Source: Pyropia yezoensis (lineage: Eukaryota > Rhodophyta > Bangiophyceae > Bangiales > Bangiaceae). Taken from it: DNA of 64,000 bases. Location of the stretch: assembly GCA_009829735.1 (NCBI GenBank), contig CM020618.1, positions 6,260,882-6,324,881 of the forward strand, in the 5' to 3' direction. Positions 18,844 through 30,674 of this stretch are shown here, in pieces. Under the pieces are notes generated by a model. The model was not told where the DNA came from. It searched no databases and saw only the letters and a list, made by a program, of their open reading frames with translations. The translations under genes were made by a program, and so were the position numbers. Positions within the stretch are counted from its first letter, which is position 1. Each line of letters begins with the position of its first letter.

Positions 18844-21800
18844 ATGCGCCGCTCCCGGGCTCCATCTATGCAACGTGGCGGACTGGCGCGTCGTGTGGCA
18901 CCGCCTGGGGCGACGGCAACGGGGGGGGCGACGCCCGCGCCTGTCGCGGCGGTGGTGGCGACACGACCCGCGGGTGCTGCCCCACGGCCACTGCCCACAC
19001 CGGGTCTGCGGCTCGCAGCGGCGGCGAGCAGCATACCTCGGAGATCGCTTGGTGTGCCTCGGGGCGGTGGCGTGGCCGCGGTGAGGAGCAGGGAGGTGGC
19101 CGCGGTGACGGGCGGGGCGTCCCCTACTGTGACCCCTGTGCGCGGTAGCGCGTCCGCTGTGGGGGCGACAGCTGATGACCCCGAAGCCGTGGACTACTTT
19201 AAGGTCATGTACGCCAAGCGGTCCAAGAAAAAACACAAGTCTTTCCTGGATGGTACGACTTGCTCCGCCCCCTTCTGCTCGCGATGCGTTCGTTCGTTGA
19301 GCTTCCCAGTTTTCCGTTTTCCCGCCCACGATGTAGGCGTTGGTTTGCTGGGTGTGGCTTGCCCTCTCGATGGGGGGCCCATTCCGTCTGCTGGCTTCTG
19401 ACTGGCCCTTTTTATTTTCTGGAATGTCACGCTGCTGCGACTGCTGGGACCATTTGACTGTCTTGTTCCTGTCTGGACTGCACATAGGTTTTCTGGTTTT
19501 GAAGAGCGACCGGTTTGCGACCTTGTATGGTGACGCCGGGGCCGTGGTTGCCAAGTCCTCCCATGGCAAGCTTGGAGGCCTCAAGCCCGGCAACACACTG
19601 GAGGTGGGTTCGTGGGAGGTGGAGGTGGACGTTCCTATCCCGGCCAATGACTTCGTGTCTGGACGGGTGTTCCTCGCAGCCCCCACACCCTCTGCTCCGA
19701 GTGGTACAGGCGCAGCGTCGAACGTGGGCCGTGCCCAGCCGCCTGCCCTCAAACGCTTCAAGTCTCCCACTATCCCGGTTGTGCGTGTGTCAGCAGCGCA
19801 GGCGGCGGCAACGCCCACTTATGACCCCACCCACCCAAACACCTTCCTCATCGCCCCTGGCGTACATGCCGACCCCAAAGACGCAGAGTCGCCTTATGTA
19901 CTGGCGCCCGTAGTGATGGATCCCTATCTGGGCAAGTCGCTTCGTCCCCACCAACGGGAGGGCATTTGCTTCCTCTACAAGTGTGTGACGGGCGGCGCAG
20001 GGGTTCCAGGCGGCGGCCACGGCGCCATTCTGGCTGACTCGATGGGGCTTGGTAAGTCTCTTCAGGCCTTGAGCCTACTGTGGACGGTACTCAAGCAGCG
20101 GGGGCCGCTTGTGCGGAAAGCCATTATCGTTTGTCCCGCTAGCCTGGTCAGCAATTGGGTCAAGGAGGTGACCAAGTGGCTCGGCCCGGAGCGGCTCAAG
20201 CCCGTGGCCGTGCAGTCTGGGGGTGGCGGCGGTTCTGGTACCTCTGCCTTTGGCACCAATATGGCACTCGGCGACTTTGTGCACGGCAACCGGCCGCTGC
20301 TGATTATCTCGTACGATATGCTACGGGTGCATGCCGAGTCTATCAATGCGGGCCGTGGCTGTGGGCTGCTGGTTTGTGACGAGGGTCACCGTCTCAAGGC
20401 ATCAGGGGGCAACAAGACGATTGCTGCTCTGTCGGCTCTACGCTGCAATCGTCGGGTGATTCTGACGGGTACACCCGTGCAGAACGACCTAGAGGAGTTC
20501 TTCGCGATGTGCTCTTTTGTTAACCCCGCTTGCCTCGGTTCCCTGCAGTCCTTCCGGTCGGTGTTTGCGGCGCCCATCCTTGCATCGCGGGACGCGTCGG
20601 CTGGACCCGAGGAGCGCGCCCTCGGCCGCGCCCGCGCACTGGAGCTGTCGCGCGTCACTCGTCTGTTTGTGTTGCGGCGGACGTCGGCAACTCTGGAAGA
20701 GTTCCTACCGCCAAAGTGCGAGACCACCATCTTTTGTCGGCTGGCGCCTGTACAGGCAGCTATGTATGCAACTGAGTGTAGCCGCGGGGTGCGGGACCTT
20801 TCGCGGCAACGGGGCTTTGGCGCGGCGCTGTCCACCATCATGACTCTCCGCAAGGTATGCGCCCACCCAATGCTTGTTTCTACAGGCGGAGATGGGGATG
20901 ACGGGGAGGCTGCTAACGACAATCGGCCCGCCGCCGACACGAACTGGAAGGCTGTCAATGTGTCGGAAGCAGAGTCGGGCAAGCTGAACGCCGCCCTTGC
21001 CATCCTTGACGCTGTGTATGCGTCCAGTGGCGGCCGGGAAAAAACGGTCTTGGTGAGCAATTTCACGCGCAACTTGGACCTGTTCGAGTCGCTGTTCATG
21101 GAGCGGGATATCCCTTTTTTACGGCTGGACGGCTCCACGCCCGCCGCGACGCGCGGGGGTATTGTGGACCACTTCAATCGGCGCCGGGTGGCATCTAAGA
21201 ATACCACCGACGATGACGCGGGCGAAGATATTGCTGTGCTGCTGCTCTCTGCCAAGGCTGGCGGCGTCGGGCTGAACCTTATCGGTGCCAACCACCTAAT
21301 CCTGTTTGACCCGGACTGGAACCCGGCGACGGACCACCAGTCTATGGGCCGCGTGTGGCGCGACGGCCAAAAGCTGCGCGTCAACATTTACCGTCTGATC
21401 AGTACGGGCACTATCGAGGAAAAGATCCTGCAGCGGCAGCTGTTCAAGGGCGAGCTCCAGTCTGTCATGGATGCAGGTGACGAGGATGGCGGCGGCCGCT
21501 CCAGTGGGGATGGTGGCAAGGTGGGGGGAGGCGACGGTGGGCGGCACAATTTTTCTGTAGAGGAGCTTCGTGAGCTGTTCCGGTACAATGGAGACGACAC
21601 CGCTTGCGACACGCTGTCGGTCTTGGAGTCGGGGCGTGGCGGCAACGCTGCCGTCCTCTCTGCCCCTCTGTTGTCGTACCGTGAGTCTGGGGGGGAGCCA
21701 CCGAACGCGCTTCTGAGGGCTGTGAAGGAGGCCACTGGGGACACGTTGTCCTATCTCTTCTACTCTGAGAGCGGCCGGTGCACGGCGCGTCCGCGTCCAG

Positions 21801-22324
21801 CCGCCATCGGGGAGGTTGTCGTTGCTGGGGGCGCCGGTGGTGGTGAGGACGACGCAGTAGATCTGCTGGTGGCGTCCGGGGTGGCCCACGTGGATGTCAG
21901 TGCAACGGGAGTACCAACGGTGGACCGCATGGATGCTGAGCCGGACGACCTTTCGTGCCCCCGACCCACGCGTACTCGAAAGCGCCCGCGGCGCGTTGCG
22001 GGCACATCCTCTGACGAGAGCGACGAGCGCCGCAATGGGAGCAGCGACCGGGCCGGTGAGGCCATGTCCGCGCCCGTCTCACTCCCGTCGTCGGCTGTGG
22101 CCCCCTCGACCGAGGCCGAGGTAGGCGACGCAGACGTTGGCGATGTGAGTAGCGGGGTTCTTCCCTCTGCTCCTTCGCCGGCTCGGACGTCAGGCCGCGC
22201 CCGCGGTCGCCGTGGAGCCGCCTCTGCCCCCAACTATGGTGGCGCTAGCAGCGACGGCAGCGCTGGAGATTCCGAGGATGGCTTTGATTGGGAGGCCGCG
22301 CTTGCAGAGGACGAGGGCGACTAA
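18844..22324 (+). CDS. RAD54B: RAD54B/Rdh54-like SNF2 DNA translocase (spliced)
   Basis: Exons 18844-19252 and 19488-22324 give 1,081 residues. The intron (19253-19487, 235 bp) has donor GATG|GTACGA and acceptor ACATAG|GTTTT, phase 1, restoring SKKKHKSFLDG|FLVLKSDR. The start MRRSRAPS matches the conserved MRRS-x-APS N-terminus of RAD54 proteins. Residues ~115-210 form the RAD54B-type N-terminal module (DYFKVMYAKRSKKKHKSF ... GDAG ... EVDVPIPANDFVSGRVF). SNF2 motifs are complete: DSMGLGKSLQ (~318), VCDEGHRLK (~431), LTGTPVQNDLEEFF, SAKAGGVGLNLIGANHLI, FDPDWNPATDHQSMGRVW (~743), then GTIEEKILQRQLFKG. The tail is acidic and disordered. RAD54-family motors remodel RAD51 filaments and chromatin during homologous recombination. 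The N-terminal module favours RAD54B over RAD54L. Nuclear, inferred. Confidence 0.92.
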
Positions 22325-22512
22325 AGGGGCGGTGCACCTGTTTACCAGGCTTCTCCTCCGTGAGGGGCGGTTCGAACAACTTTGTCCTCGGATTGCCTGG
22401 GTCAGGTCATTGTACTGTACATTAGTCGATGACCAAGACATGTCCGGGACGTGGGGCCTGTGGTGTGTGTATTACTTTTTTTTTATAGGTAGAGCGCATG
22501 GGCCGCGTCGTC

Positions 22513-25500
22513 CTACTTCGGTGTTCCTCGGCTTGCAACCAGCCGGGGCGAGACGGCCATGGCCGAGTGGATGTCAGACGGCGCGTCCTTTCTCGCCGCA
22601 TCACCGTTGCTGAACTTGAGGATGAGACCTTCAATCGTAGTCGCCCGCACGTGCGCACCGTTGCGGCCGCCGCCACCGCCGCCACCACCGCCGCCACCAC
22701 TGCCGCGGCCGGCCGCCCCCCCTCCACGGGATGCGGTTTCTCCCCGCCCGACCGCAGCGGGAGCGGAACCCCGGCCGCCAACGCCTGTTGCTCCCCCCCC
22801 TCGACCACTAGCGCCCCGCTCTCGCCGCCGCTGCGACGGGTTTCGTGGCAGCGACCGCATAATGGAAGACCGCAGGCCATCCCCACTCTCATCGGCACCC
22901 CAGCCAGCGGTCGCTGGCCGGCGCGGGCCGCCGCCGACCGCGACCCCAACGACCCCGCCACCATCACAGCCGACGCTGTCGCCCACGTCCGACGCCCCGC
23001 GGCGGGACAGCTTGCGCACCAACGCCGCCACCGACGGGCGTGTAAGCGACGGCACGCGCGTGGCGTCGCGCTGGGGTGGTGGTGCCCGCACCGGTGCGCG
23101 TAACGACGCCGAGGTTGCTGTGAAGGACTGAGACATGCGGGGCACACCGCCAGACAGGGGCACCCCCCCCCTGTTCAGCGCAGGCGCCACCCCACCGTTG
23201 ACTACAGGGAGTGCCTTGTCCGAGATGCCCACCGTGGCGCCCTTGGCAGCGCCAGCATCGCCGGCCAAGGACGTCGTTGGTTGTCGGTGCATGCTGTGGC
23301 TTCGCCGGCTGGCAACGTGCCGGCCAGGTAGGCGCAGACGGGGCGAATCCGCCCCTTCACCACTGCTACGGTTAGATCCACTGCCACCAAGGGCACCGAC
23401 AGCATCTCCTGGCCCCTCGCCTTCTCCTTCTAGAGTCACATCAGTTGACAGACTGGCAGTAAGGCGAGCGGCCGCCGGTGACGCGGAGCGGGACCACAGC
23501 CGCCCACTGTCAAAGCTGGACACCCGCGCAGCGATGGACGGCCCGTGAGCCGACGACCGGCGGAGCACCCCGTGGGAGCGATGCGCCAAGTACGTAGAGG
23601 AGGAAGACGCCGACGGCACACCCGAAAAAGAGGTGTTGGACGCCGACGAGTATGTGGATGCCGCCGGCGAAATCGGCGGCGCGGGCGGAGGGAGGCCATT
23701 GGCCGCATAAAGCCGACCAGCAGCGGCAAACCGCCGGCCCGCGAGGATCACAATCACCAACCGCCGCCAGCGCACGGCAGCCTGAAAGCCGGGCGGAGGC
23801 GCGGACCGACCGCCCGATCGGCTCCCCGAGGAGAGGGTACTGGCTCGGCGGCCGGAAAGGGAAGGTGTCCCTGCCCACGGCATTGACGCCAACGATGGGG
23901 ACGCTAGACGAGACACCAGGGAAGGCTGGGCAAACACGTCGACAGAGCTAGCCCACCGGCCCAGGCCAGTGTCGTCACTCAGCATGTCATTATCAGAGCA
24001 GCTGCGATGGGATAGTGGCCCGACGGATGAAGGGGGTTGGGGTGAGGCCGGGGCACATGGCGGCGCCGACTGGCGATACCCCTGGGGGGGAGATACCACG
24101 GGCGGAGTCGCCGGGGTCGTCGTCGCGGCCGTTGTCAGCGCGCGCGTCGATGCCCCGCCTGCCATTTGCCGCCGCGACGAGGCAGGAAGGAGTGGTGGCT
24201 TGTCGCCGCCGACGCTGCCGCCGCCGCCGCTGGCGCCAGACAGCCGCAGGCTGCGGGAGGAGTTGGTGCCAAGATCCCCTGGCAACCCCTCGTCCGATGG
24301 GGGCCCGCGGGGGGGGGAGCCCGCCCCCGTCCCCGCCCCCCCGAGTCGTCGGCCTGCACACACGCAGGCACTGTACACGGGCGGCGACGCCGCACTGAAC
24401 GACGGCGGTAGGTTGACCGACCCAACCCGGCCGTCACAGGCGCGGTTGGTACAACACGGCGATGTGCAAGGCCGCCAACCAGAGGGTAAGCACCCCGTGA
24501 TGGGCGATGCGGAGTGGGCGGCCAGTTCTGGCAGCTCAGACGACAAAAACGTCGCTGCCGCCAACGCATCCGTGGATGACGATGATGCCGTCTCGGTTGA
24601 CGCCCCTCCCTCAGCCAAGTATGGGTGGTGCAGTGCCGCGAGGGCGGTGAGGCGCCGCTCCGGGTTCACCTGAAGCAGACCCCGGACAAGGCTCCGCGCC
24701 GCGGGGGACACCGCGTCGAGCCCCGCTGGCAGCACCGCGCCCGTGCGGACGGCCTTGACAATGTCGACGAGGAAGGCGCCTTGGAAGGGGAGCTCCCCCG
24801 TGAGCATCCAAACCAGCACCACCCCGGCCGACCACAGGTCGACGGAAGTGCCATAGCCGAGGCGTTCGCCCGACAAAGAGTGGCGACGGAAAAAGTCGGG
24901 CGCCAGGAACTGGGGGGTGCCTAGCACCTCTCGTAACAGGCCACCGGTGTCGCCAGCACGTGTTCGACCGCTGTAGAGCGTCGCGGCAAAGCCAAAGTCC
25001 CCCACGCGCGCCGTCCATGGCCAGTCCGCCGCTGCCGAACCCAGCAGGATGTTTTCGGGCTTGATGTCCCTGAGGCACAACAAGCACACCATGCAAAGAG
25101 AGAAAGGGAGAAAGGGCAGCACGGCATTGCAATGATGCGGCGCCGTAGTTGGTCTCCAAAGAGATACATAGGGGCGAGCGTTAGTCGATGCAAATTCTCA
25201 GGAAATTGGGGAATGGGCGGGCGTACAACCGGGACTGCGTCGCGGCGAGCGGGGCAAAGGTGGAGGGTGTGCCTCACGCAGGCCCGCTTGAAGAGGGCAC
25301 GCGCCGAGCCACGCATGCGCCTCGCTTGCAACCCAGGCCTGACCCACGACGACGCCCACACTCAATCAACGTAGTCCACTGCGCCCGCGCTTACCGATGC
25401 ACAATCCCCCGTGCGTGCAGGTACACAAGGCACTGGAGCAGGCTCCGCATCACCGTCACCACCGCACGCCCCGAAAACGGCGCCTGGTGCTTGTCGAGAG

Positions 25501-26683
25501 ACCCGCCCGCCATGTACGGGGTAACCGTGACCAGCCGGTCTGGCTCATCAAACATGTCGAGCGCCGGCACCAGCGCCGGGTGCCGCAGCCCGGCATACGC
25601 GTCCATGGCGGTGGACTCGCACTCGAGCTGCGCCGCCGACAGGGCACACTTCTTCACCTCCTTGAGCGCCACCGGCCGGCGGGTGCCGGCCGCGTTGCCC
25701 ACGAGCGGCAGCACCGCGTACACCCGGCTGTTGTCGCCCGTGCCCAAAAGCGTCGCCGCACGAAGGGAGTAGACGTCCGTCACACGACGGGCGGCGGTGA
25801 GCAGGGCAGTGCGCCAAGCAGAAAAGGTGGTCAGGTCGTCAAAGAAAAAGAAAAGGAGCGCGCCCGATGGGAGGCGCACGTCAATCTCCAGGGGGCGTTT
25901 CTTGGGCATGGGCGTCACCCGCAGGCCGACCATGTTCACACGTAACGAGTCGTCTGGACCGCTGAACGGCGTCGGAGCCCCACCGCTGCTGCTACTGGCC
26001 TTGGTCGACCACGTGCTGCTGCCAACCAGCCTGCTAACATGGGCCAACGTGCCGCCCACACTCAGCGGCCGGACGCCACTACTGCCACCGCCGCCATGGC
26101 CGCTCCCGTCCCCGATGCCGCTGCTGCCACGACCACCGCCGCTGCCGATGCCGCCGCCACCACCACCGGCGCCACCTCCGCTGCTGCCGCCGCTGCCGCT
26201 GCCGCCGCTACTGCGCGTGGCGAGCGAGCGCGCCCCCCCCCCCGCTCGCGTCGATACAGACGCCAAGGAGCCCCCCCCTCCCCGCCCCCCCGCCACCGCC
26301 CCCTCCCCGCTGCGTTGCGCACAGGACCGCTCACCATCGGTGCCGGACGGCCACCCCCCCCCCCCCGTGAACCCCCCGAGCTGCGACGGCGGCAGCTCCC
26401 CCGACGGCCCCAGCGTCAACGTGGAGCACCGCACCCGCACCAGCCGCACGCGCGCCCGCTGCAGCAGCCGCGTCTTGACACGAAGGGGGGCGACGAGGTG
26501 AACAGCCCCACCCGGCGGCGGCGACGTGGCAGCACCACCACCACCGCCGCTGCTGCTGCCGCTGTTGCCGCTGCCGTTGGCGCTACCGCCATGAACGCCG
26601 CGGCCGCCGCCGGGGGGGCCGCCTCGCACGTGCCGCGCGTCCACCCCCGCTCGCCGATCTGCCGTGCCGCGGGCGTTGGCCAT
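22513..26683 (-). CDS. PH-domain serine/threonine protein kinase (CAMK-like), spliced
   Basis: Exons 26683-25395 and 25069-22513 (minus) give 1,281 residues. The intron (25394-25070, 325 bp) has donor CATCG|GTAAGC and acceptor CCTCAG|GGACATC, phase 2, exactly rebuilding the catalytic loop GIVHR|DIKPEN. The start ATG 26683 has context CGCCATGG. A PH-like domain is split: strands at ~61-99 (VHLVAPLRVKTRLLQ ... LVRVRCSTLTLGPSGE) and 246-299 ending in the helix DDLTTFSAWRTALLTAARR. A ~145-residue Gly/Ser insertion lies between. The kinase spans ~304-582: Gly loop LLGTGDNSRVYAV, Lys341 in VALKEVKK, HRD 429-431, GDFGFA, APD in place of APE, DLWSAGVVLVWMLTGELPF. The ~700-residue tail is low complexity. 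Active-site residues are present. PH suggests membrane or lipid binding; substrates unknown. Confidence 0.82.
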
Positions 26684-29198
26684 GGCGAGGCCACGCTCGC
26701 ACGAGGCCGAAGGCGGTTGTTGGCCGGCGCCGCCGCCACGCCACAGGGCAGCAGCACGCGGCCCCAGGACACGGGCGACCTACAAGACCGGCGCCCCCGC
26801 ACGAGGAGGCGGAAAGGGGGGCGGCGGCCGTCGGCCGCCGCACCGCCCGCGGCACCGCCGCGGTCGCGCTGTCGGCCGCCCACACGCACGCAGCAGCCCA
26901 GGCGGGGGTCGCGCCGCGACATGCGGCGCCACCGCCGCCGCCGCCCGGGGCCGAGTGGCCTCCCCGCTCCCGGGGCGCCCGTGGACGCCGCTGCCGTCGA
27001 CAGGGGGTTCACCGTCGAGTGGCGGCTCGCGGGCCACCGCCGCGCATGACCCGTGCGGCCGCGACGGTACGTGCGCAGGCGGCACACCCCCACTGGGCCA
27101 CCCCCCCCACCCCCACCCCGTCGCCGTCGCCGACGCCGACGCCGCCGCGCCCGCCGCCGCGCCCGCAGCCGCGCCCGCAGCCGCGCCCACCACCACGCGG
27201 GCGCCAGGCGTGGAGCAGAGTGCAGTGCGGGGACGCGGCCACTGCGGCGCGGCGCGGCGCGGCGCGTCAGCGACGCGCGCCCGCGGGGGTCTGGCGGGCG
27301 GCACACGTACCGTCTCGAACGTAGCGAGTACACTGCCGCGACCCCGCGCTTCTGCTGCGCTGCCCCACCCCACGCGGGCCCAGTCGCCACACGCAACGGG
27401 GTTGGCGCGAGTACGGGGGGAGCCTGCGAGATAAGGGACGGGAGGAGGCGGCGCCTGTGGGGCCCGTACCGAAAAGAATGGACGGCCCCGCGCCGAGAGG
27501 AGCCCGGGGGGAGGAGGAAAGGAAAGGGGAAAGCTGGGGGAGGGGGGGATAGGAGGGGGGCGGTGGCGGGGCACTCGCACTGGCCTAACGCCGGCAGCAC
27601 GGGCGTGTGCAGGTGGCTGCTTGCGGGGAGGTTCGGCAGGCGGGCGGGCAGACAGGGGGCGGGCGGGCGGGCGGGCGGGCGGGACGTCGAGCTGGCCGGC
27701 GGTCGGACGGGCAGGAGGGTGGGCGGGCGGGAGTCGCGAGCAAGAGCGTGAGCGGTGCGCGGCACCCGCCCCCCCCCCCCCCGCCCCCCCAGAGGCGCTC
27801 GTCAAGAAACGGGCAGTGCTGCCGCGGCCGAGCGCGCGGCGTGGGACCCCCTGCCGCGGCCGAGCGCGCGGCGTGGGACCCCCTGCCGCGGCGAGCGTCG
27901 ATACCCCCCCGTCAACGGCAGCCCGCCGGGGGGTACCCCACGCACACGCCGCCCCCCCCCCCCCCTCGCCCGCGACGCGACAGCGGTAGGGGAAGCGGTC
28001 GCGGCGGCTGTGACGGCGGGGGCGGGGGCGGGGGCGGGGGCGGCCGCGCACACGCGTACGCTGCCGGGCGGGGGGGGGTCGTCGTGCGGTCCACTCACTC
28101 TGGGGATCCCTGGCCGCGGCGTAGGGTGGCGACGACGACGGCGGCCGCGACGACGTCGGCGGCGGGGTCGGGGGAGGGGGGCGCGGCGGCCACCGCGTCC
28201 AGCAACTGGGGGCCCAGACGCAACAGTCTGCGGAGCGGGAGGCGCACCCACCGAGGCGGTGTATCCGGACAGAGTGGGGGGGTGGGGTTGCAAGTGAGGA
28301 GGGAAGTGGGGAGAGGGGGGGCCGCCAAGGACGCTGGAGGTCCCGCGCCCCCGCCCCCGCGGGTGCTGAGGCTGGGGGGCGGCCGCGCCGAGGGTCGTCT
28401 GGCTCACGGCACCCCGCACCGTCTGCGTCCAGGGCGTGGGTGGCTGCACCCGCCGGTTGATGCGCGTCGTTGATTGGCAGCAGGGGTGCGTGGTGGAGGG
28501 GGGGGGGGGCAGAGAAAAGAGGGAAGAGAGCGCAAAGAACTGGGCATCACGGCGGGATCGCCGGTGTGGCGCCGCCTTTCAAAAAAGGCAGGGCAGTGGG
28601 TGGATGTCCTCGGACTGGTCGCCCATCATGTGAATCCTTGCTGGCGTCATTTGCGCGCGGCTCGGTTGGTGAGCTCGCTGGGCTGATCAGTGGGCCCTCA
28701 TTCGGGCATGAAACAAATGCGCTTCTTGCCGAATGAAGGACGATAGATTCCTGGAAGTAGCCAAAATCGTCTAAAATGCACTAAAAGTAAGCTGAAACTA
28801 CTGTCAATCCTCGATGACCACCATCCTACCAAACAGGCTGCCCAACAAGAGATGCGGCGCGCTTTGTTGACGACTGCAACGCTTGTTGAATTGCTGTGTC
28901 GCGCAGAGACCTCCTCAAGCTGTTCAACAAGAAAACGCGAATCAGGCGTTGCGCGCGACGTCGGGATAAGGGGCACTCCGCGGCGTGCGACGCCGGGATG
29001 AGGGGCACTGCGTTGATGACCGCGTGGACATCGGCTGCGCGGAGCGAAGTGATACTAGTACCTCAGAGAGAAGGTACACAAGACAGACTGTCCTGAACGC
29101 ACGTGTCGAGGGTAAAAATGACATGCTGGGGAGAAAACCAAGCACACACACACAAGCCACATCAACTCTGCCCACGACAAGAACAGAATACACTACGC
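26684..29198. other. 2.5 kb without a confident gene; simple repeats and G-rich tracts
   Basis: Upstream of the kinase start and downstream of the RFTS-like gene. It holds (GGGC)n at 27657-27684, an exact 32-bp tandem duplication (27819-27850 and 27851-27882) with a partial third copy, and a four-block GGGGGC tract at 28015-28043 that could form a G-quadruplex. A minus-strand frame at 28095-28328 (RLPLRRLLRLGPQLLDAV) ends at a donor-like AGA|GTGAGT and could be an exon, unproven. From about 28700 to 29200 GC falls. Confidence 0.5.
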
Positions 29199-30674
29199 TC
29201 ACAGACATGGCTGCCGAGACAGAGGCTCCACGTGCACGCGCACGAAAGAGTCCACATCCACCCCCGCGGCCGCCATCTCCGTCACCCGCTGGCGTGCACG
29301 TGCCATCCCGCACGCATCCGACGCGTACTTGCTGCCGGCCGCCGCCGGAGCGGAGCCCCCGCAACCACCAGGCGCGCCGGCACAAGCGCACCGAGGGCCC
29401 ACTGCTACATCCGCGTCCGAGGGCGACGCAGCCGCTGCACCCGAGGGAGAAGCTTTGGAGGATGACGCCACGCCCGCCGTCGCCCGCCGCTTGGCAGCAA
29501 CGCCACCGGGGCGGTCGCCAACGGGGCCCTTGAGAGACACCGTGCGCTTGCGCTTCTTGGGATGCGCGGGGTCAGCAGCTTGCCCAGCCGGGCCCGAGCT
29601 ACCCGTCCCCAGCGGCGGGCACGCAGGCGGCGGGGAACCAGGCTGCGACACTGGAGACAGCGGCGGCAGCGGAGGCCGCATCGCAATAGGGAGTGGCGGA
29701 GTGCGGGGCGAGAGTGGCGAGCGCGACGCGCGCCGTGGGGAGAGAGACGATCCTCGACTTCCCGGTGAGCCTGCCCGTGGGGGGGTTGGCGGCTTAGCCG
29801 CCGACGGTCGCACCGCCGATGTCAATGGGGTCGTACCCCCACCACCCCGAGCAGACGCCGCCGACACACGCGCTAACGCTCCAGGAATTGGAGACACACC
29901 AGGAGATGTTGCGCGGCCACCTGCGGGAGCGACAACGCCGGATATCTCCCGCCCGCGACGGGCGAGCTCTTGTGCAAAGAGCGAGCACCGCAGCGCAGGG
30001 TCATCCAGTGCCCACCCCTGGGCGAGCAGGAAACTCCGCTCCGCCAGCACGTCCGCCTCCGTGTACGCCCGCATGCCCGCCGCGCGGCGCCCCAGCTGGC
30101 GCACCACCTTGGCGTACGTCGCGTCCGCCGGGGGCAAGTGCGTCGCAAGCGCCACCGCCCGGACCAGCAGCTCATATCGCCGTCGCGCACGGCTGCGGCC
30201 GTGCACCGCCACATACGCCGCGGCGGGGCGGCCGACAAGGTAGTATCGGCCAGTCGGGGTGGTGACCACCAGCCGCGGCTCCTCGCCCCCCAGCTCCACC
30301 GTCCAGCCCGTCAATGAGGGCAGGGATACGGTCAGAGGTGAGCAGCCCGGGGCATTCAAGACGCCACCCGCGGCCAACGCCGCGCCGGGCACTTCCACCT
30401 CATCCAGAGGGGCAGGCATGCCCGCAGGGCCACCCGACGACAGCCGCAGGCGGGTGACCACAAAGTGGTGAAGCGCGCGCGTGGGCGGACCCCCCGCGCC
30501 CGCGAGAGGGGGAAGGTTGTACGCCACCGGGATGGCCGCCTCTTGTACGGGTATGGAAACGCCAACGGATGAACTGGTTACGGGCCGAGGACGACCCATG
30601 CCGACGGGTGCCGACGATCGCCGCCGCGGCGGCGGCACCACCCCCTTGACCGTTGCCAAAACGGACGCCGACAT
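29199..30674 (-). CDS. RFTS/DNMT1-RFD-like domain protein with C-terminal Cys cluster (chromatin protein)
   Basis: 491 residues from ATG 30674 (context CGCCATGTC). Residues ~53-194 resemble the replication-foci targeting domain found in DNMT1 and other chromatin proteins: RALHHFVVTRLRLS, PLDEVEVPGAALA, SLPSLTGWTVELGGEEP, LVVTTPTGRYYLVGRPAAAY. A long Ser/Pro-rich linker carries a probable nuclear signal (HPKKRKRTVSLKG). Near the C-terminus, RCACAGAPGGCGG is followed by GSKYASDACGMARARQRV, like the KYCSDxCG...A..R motif of CFP1-type CpG-binding proteins, but with Ala where the motif has Cys. No methyltransferase, PHD or CXXC domain is present. A chromatin or CpG-reading role is inferred. Domain calls come from motif memory and need a profile search. 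Confidence 0.55.
   Translation of the reverse strand: MSASVLATVKGVVPPPRRRSSAPVGMGRPRPVTSSSVGVSIPVQEAAIPVAYNLPPLAGAGGPPTRALHHFVVTRLRLSSGGPAGMPAPLDEVEVPGAALAAGGVLNAPGCSPLTVSLPSLTGWTVELGGEEPRLVVTTPTGRYYLVGRPAAAYVAVHGRSRARRRYELLVRAVALATHLPPADATYAKVVRQLGRRAAGMRAYTEADVLAERSFLLAQGWALDDPALRCSLFAQELARRGREISGVVAPAGGRATSPGVSPIPGALARVSAASARGGGGTTPLTSAVRPSAAKPPTPPRAGSPGSRGSSLSPRRASRSPLSPRTPPLPIAMRPPLPPLSPVSQPGSPPPACPPLGTGSSGPAGQAADPAHPKKRKRTVSLKGPVGDRPGGVAAKRRATAGVASSSKASPSGAAAASPSDADVAVGPRCACAGAPGGCGGSAPAAAGSKYASDACGMARARQRVTEMAAAGVDVDSFVRVHVEPLSRQPCL

Noticed and set aside
22366-22400. GGTTCGAAC, T-loop-like, as a possible tRNA
   Set aside because: No pairing T-stem, acceptor stem or anticodon arm could be built around it. 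No tRNA or rRNA gene was found in the window.
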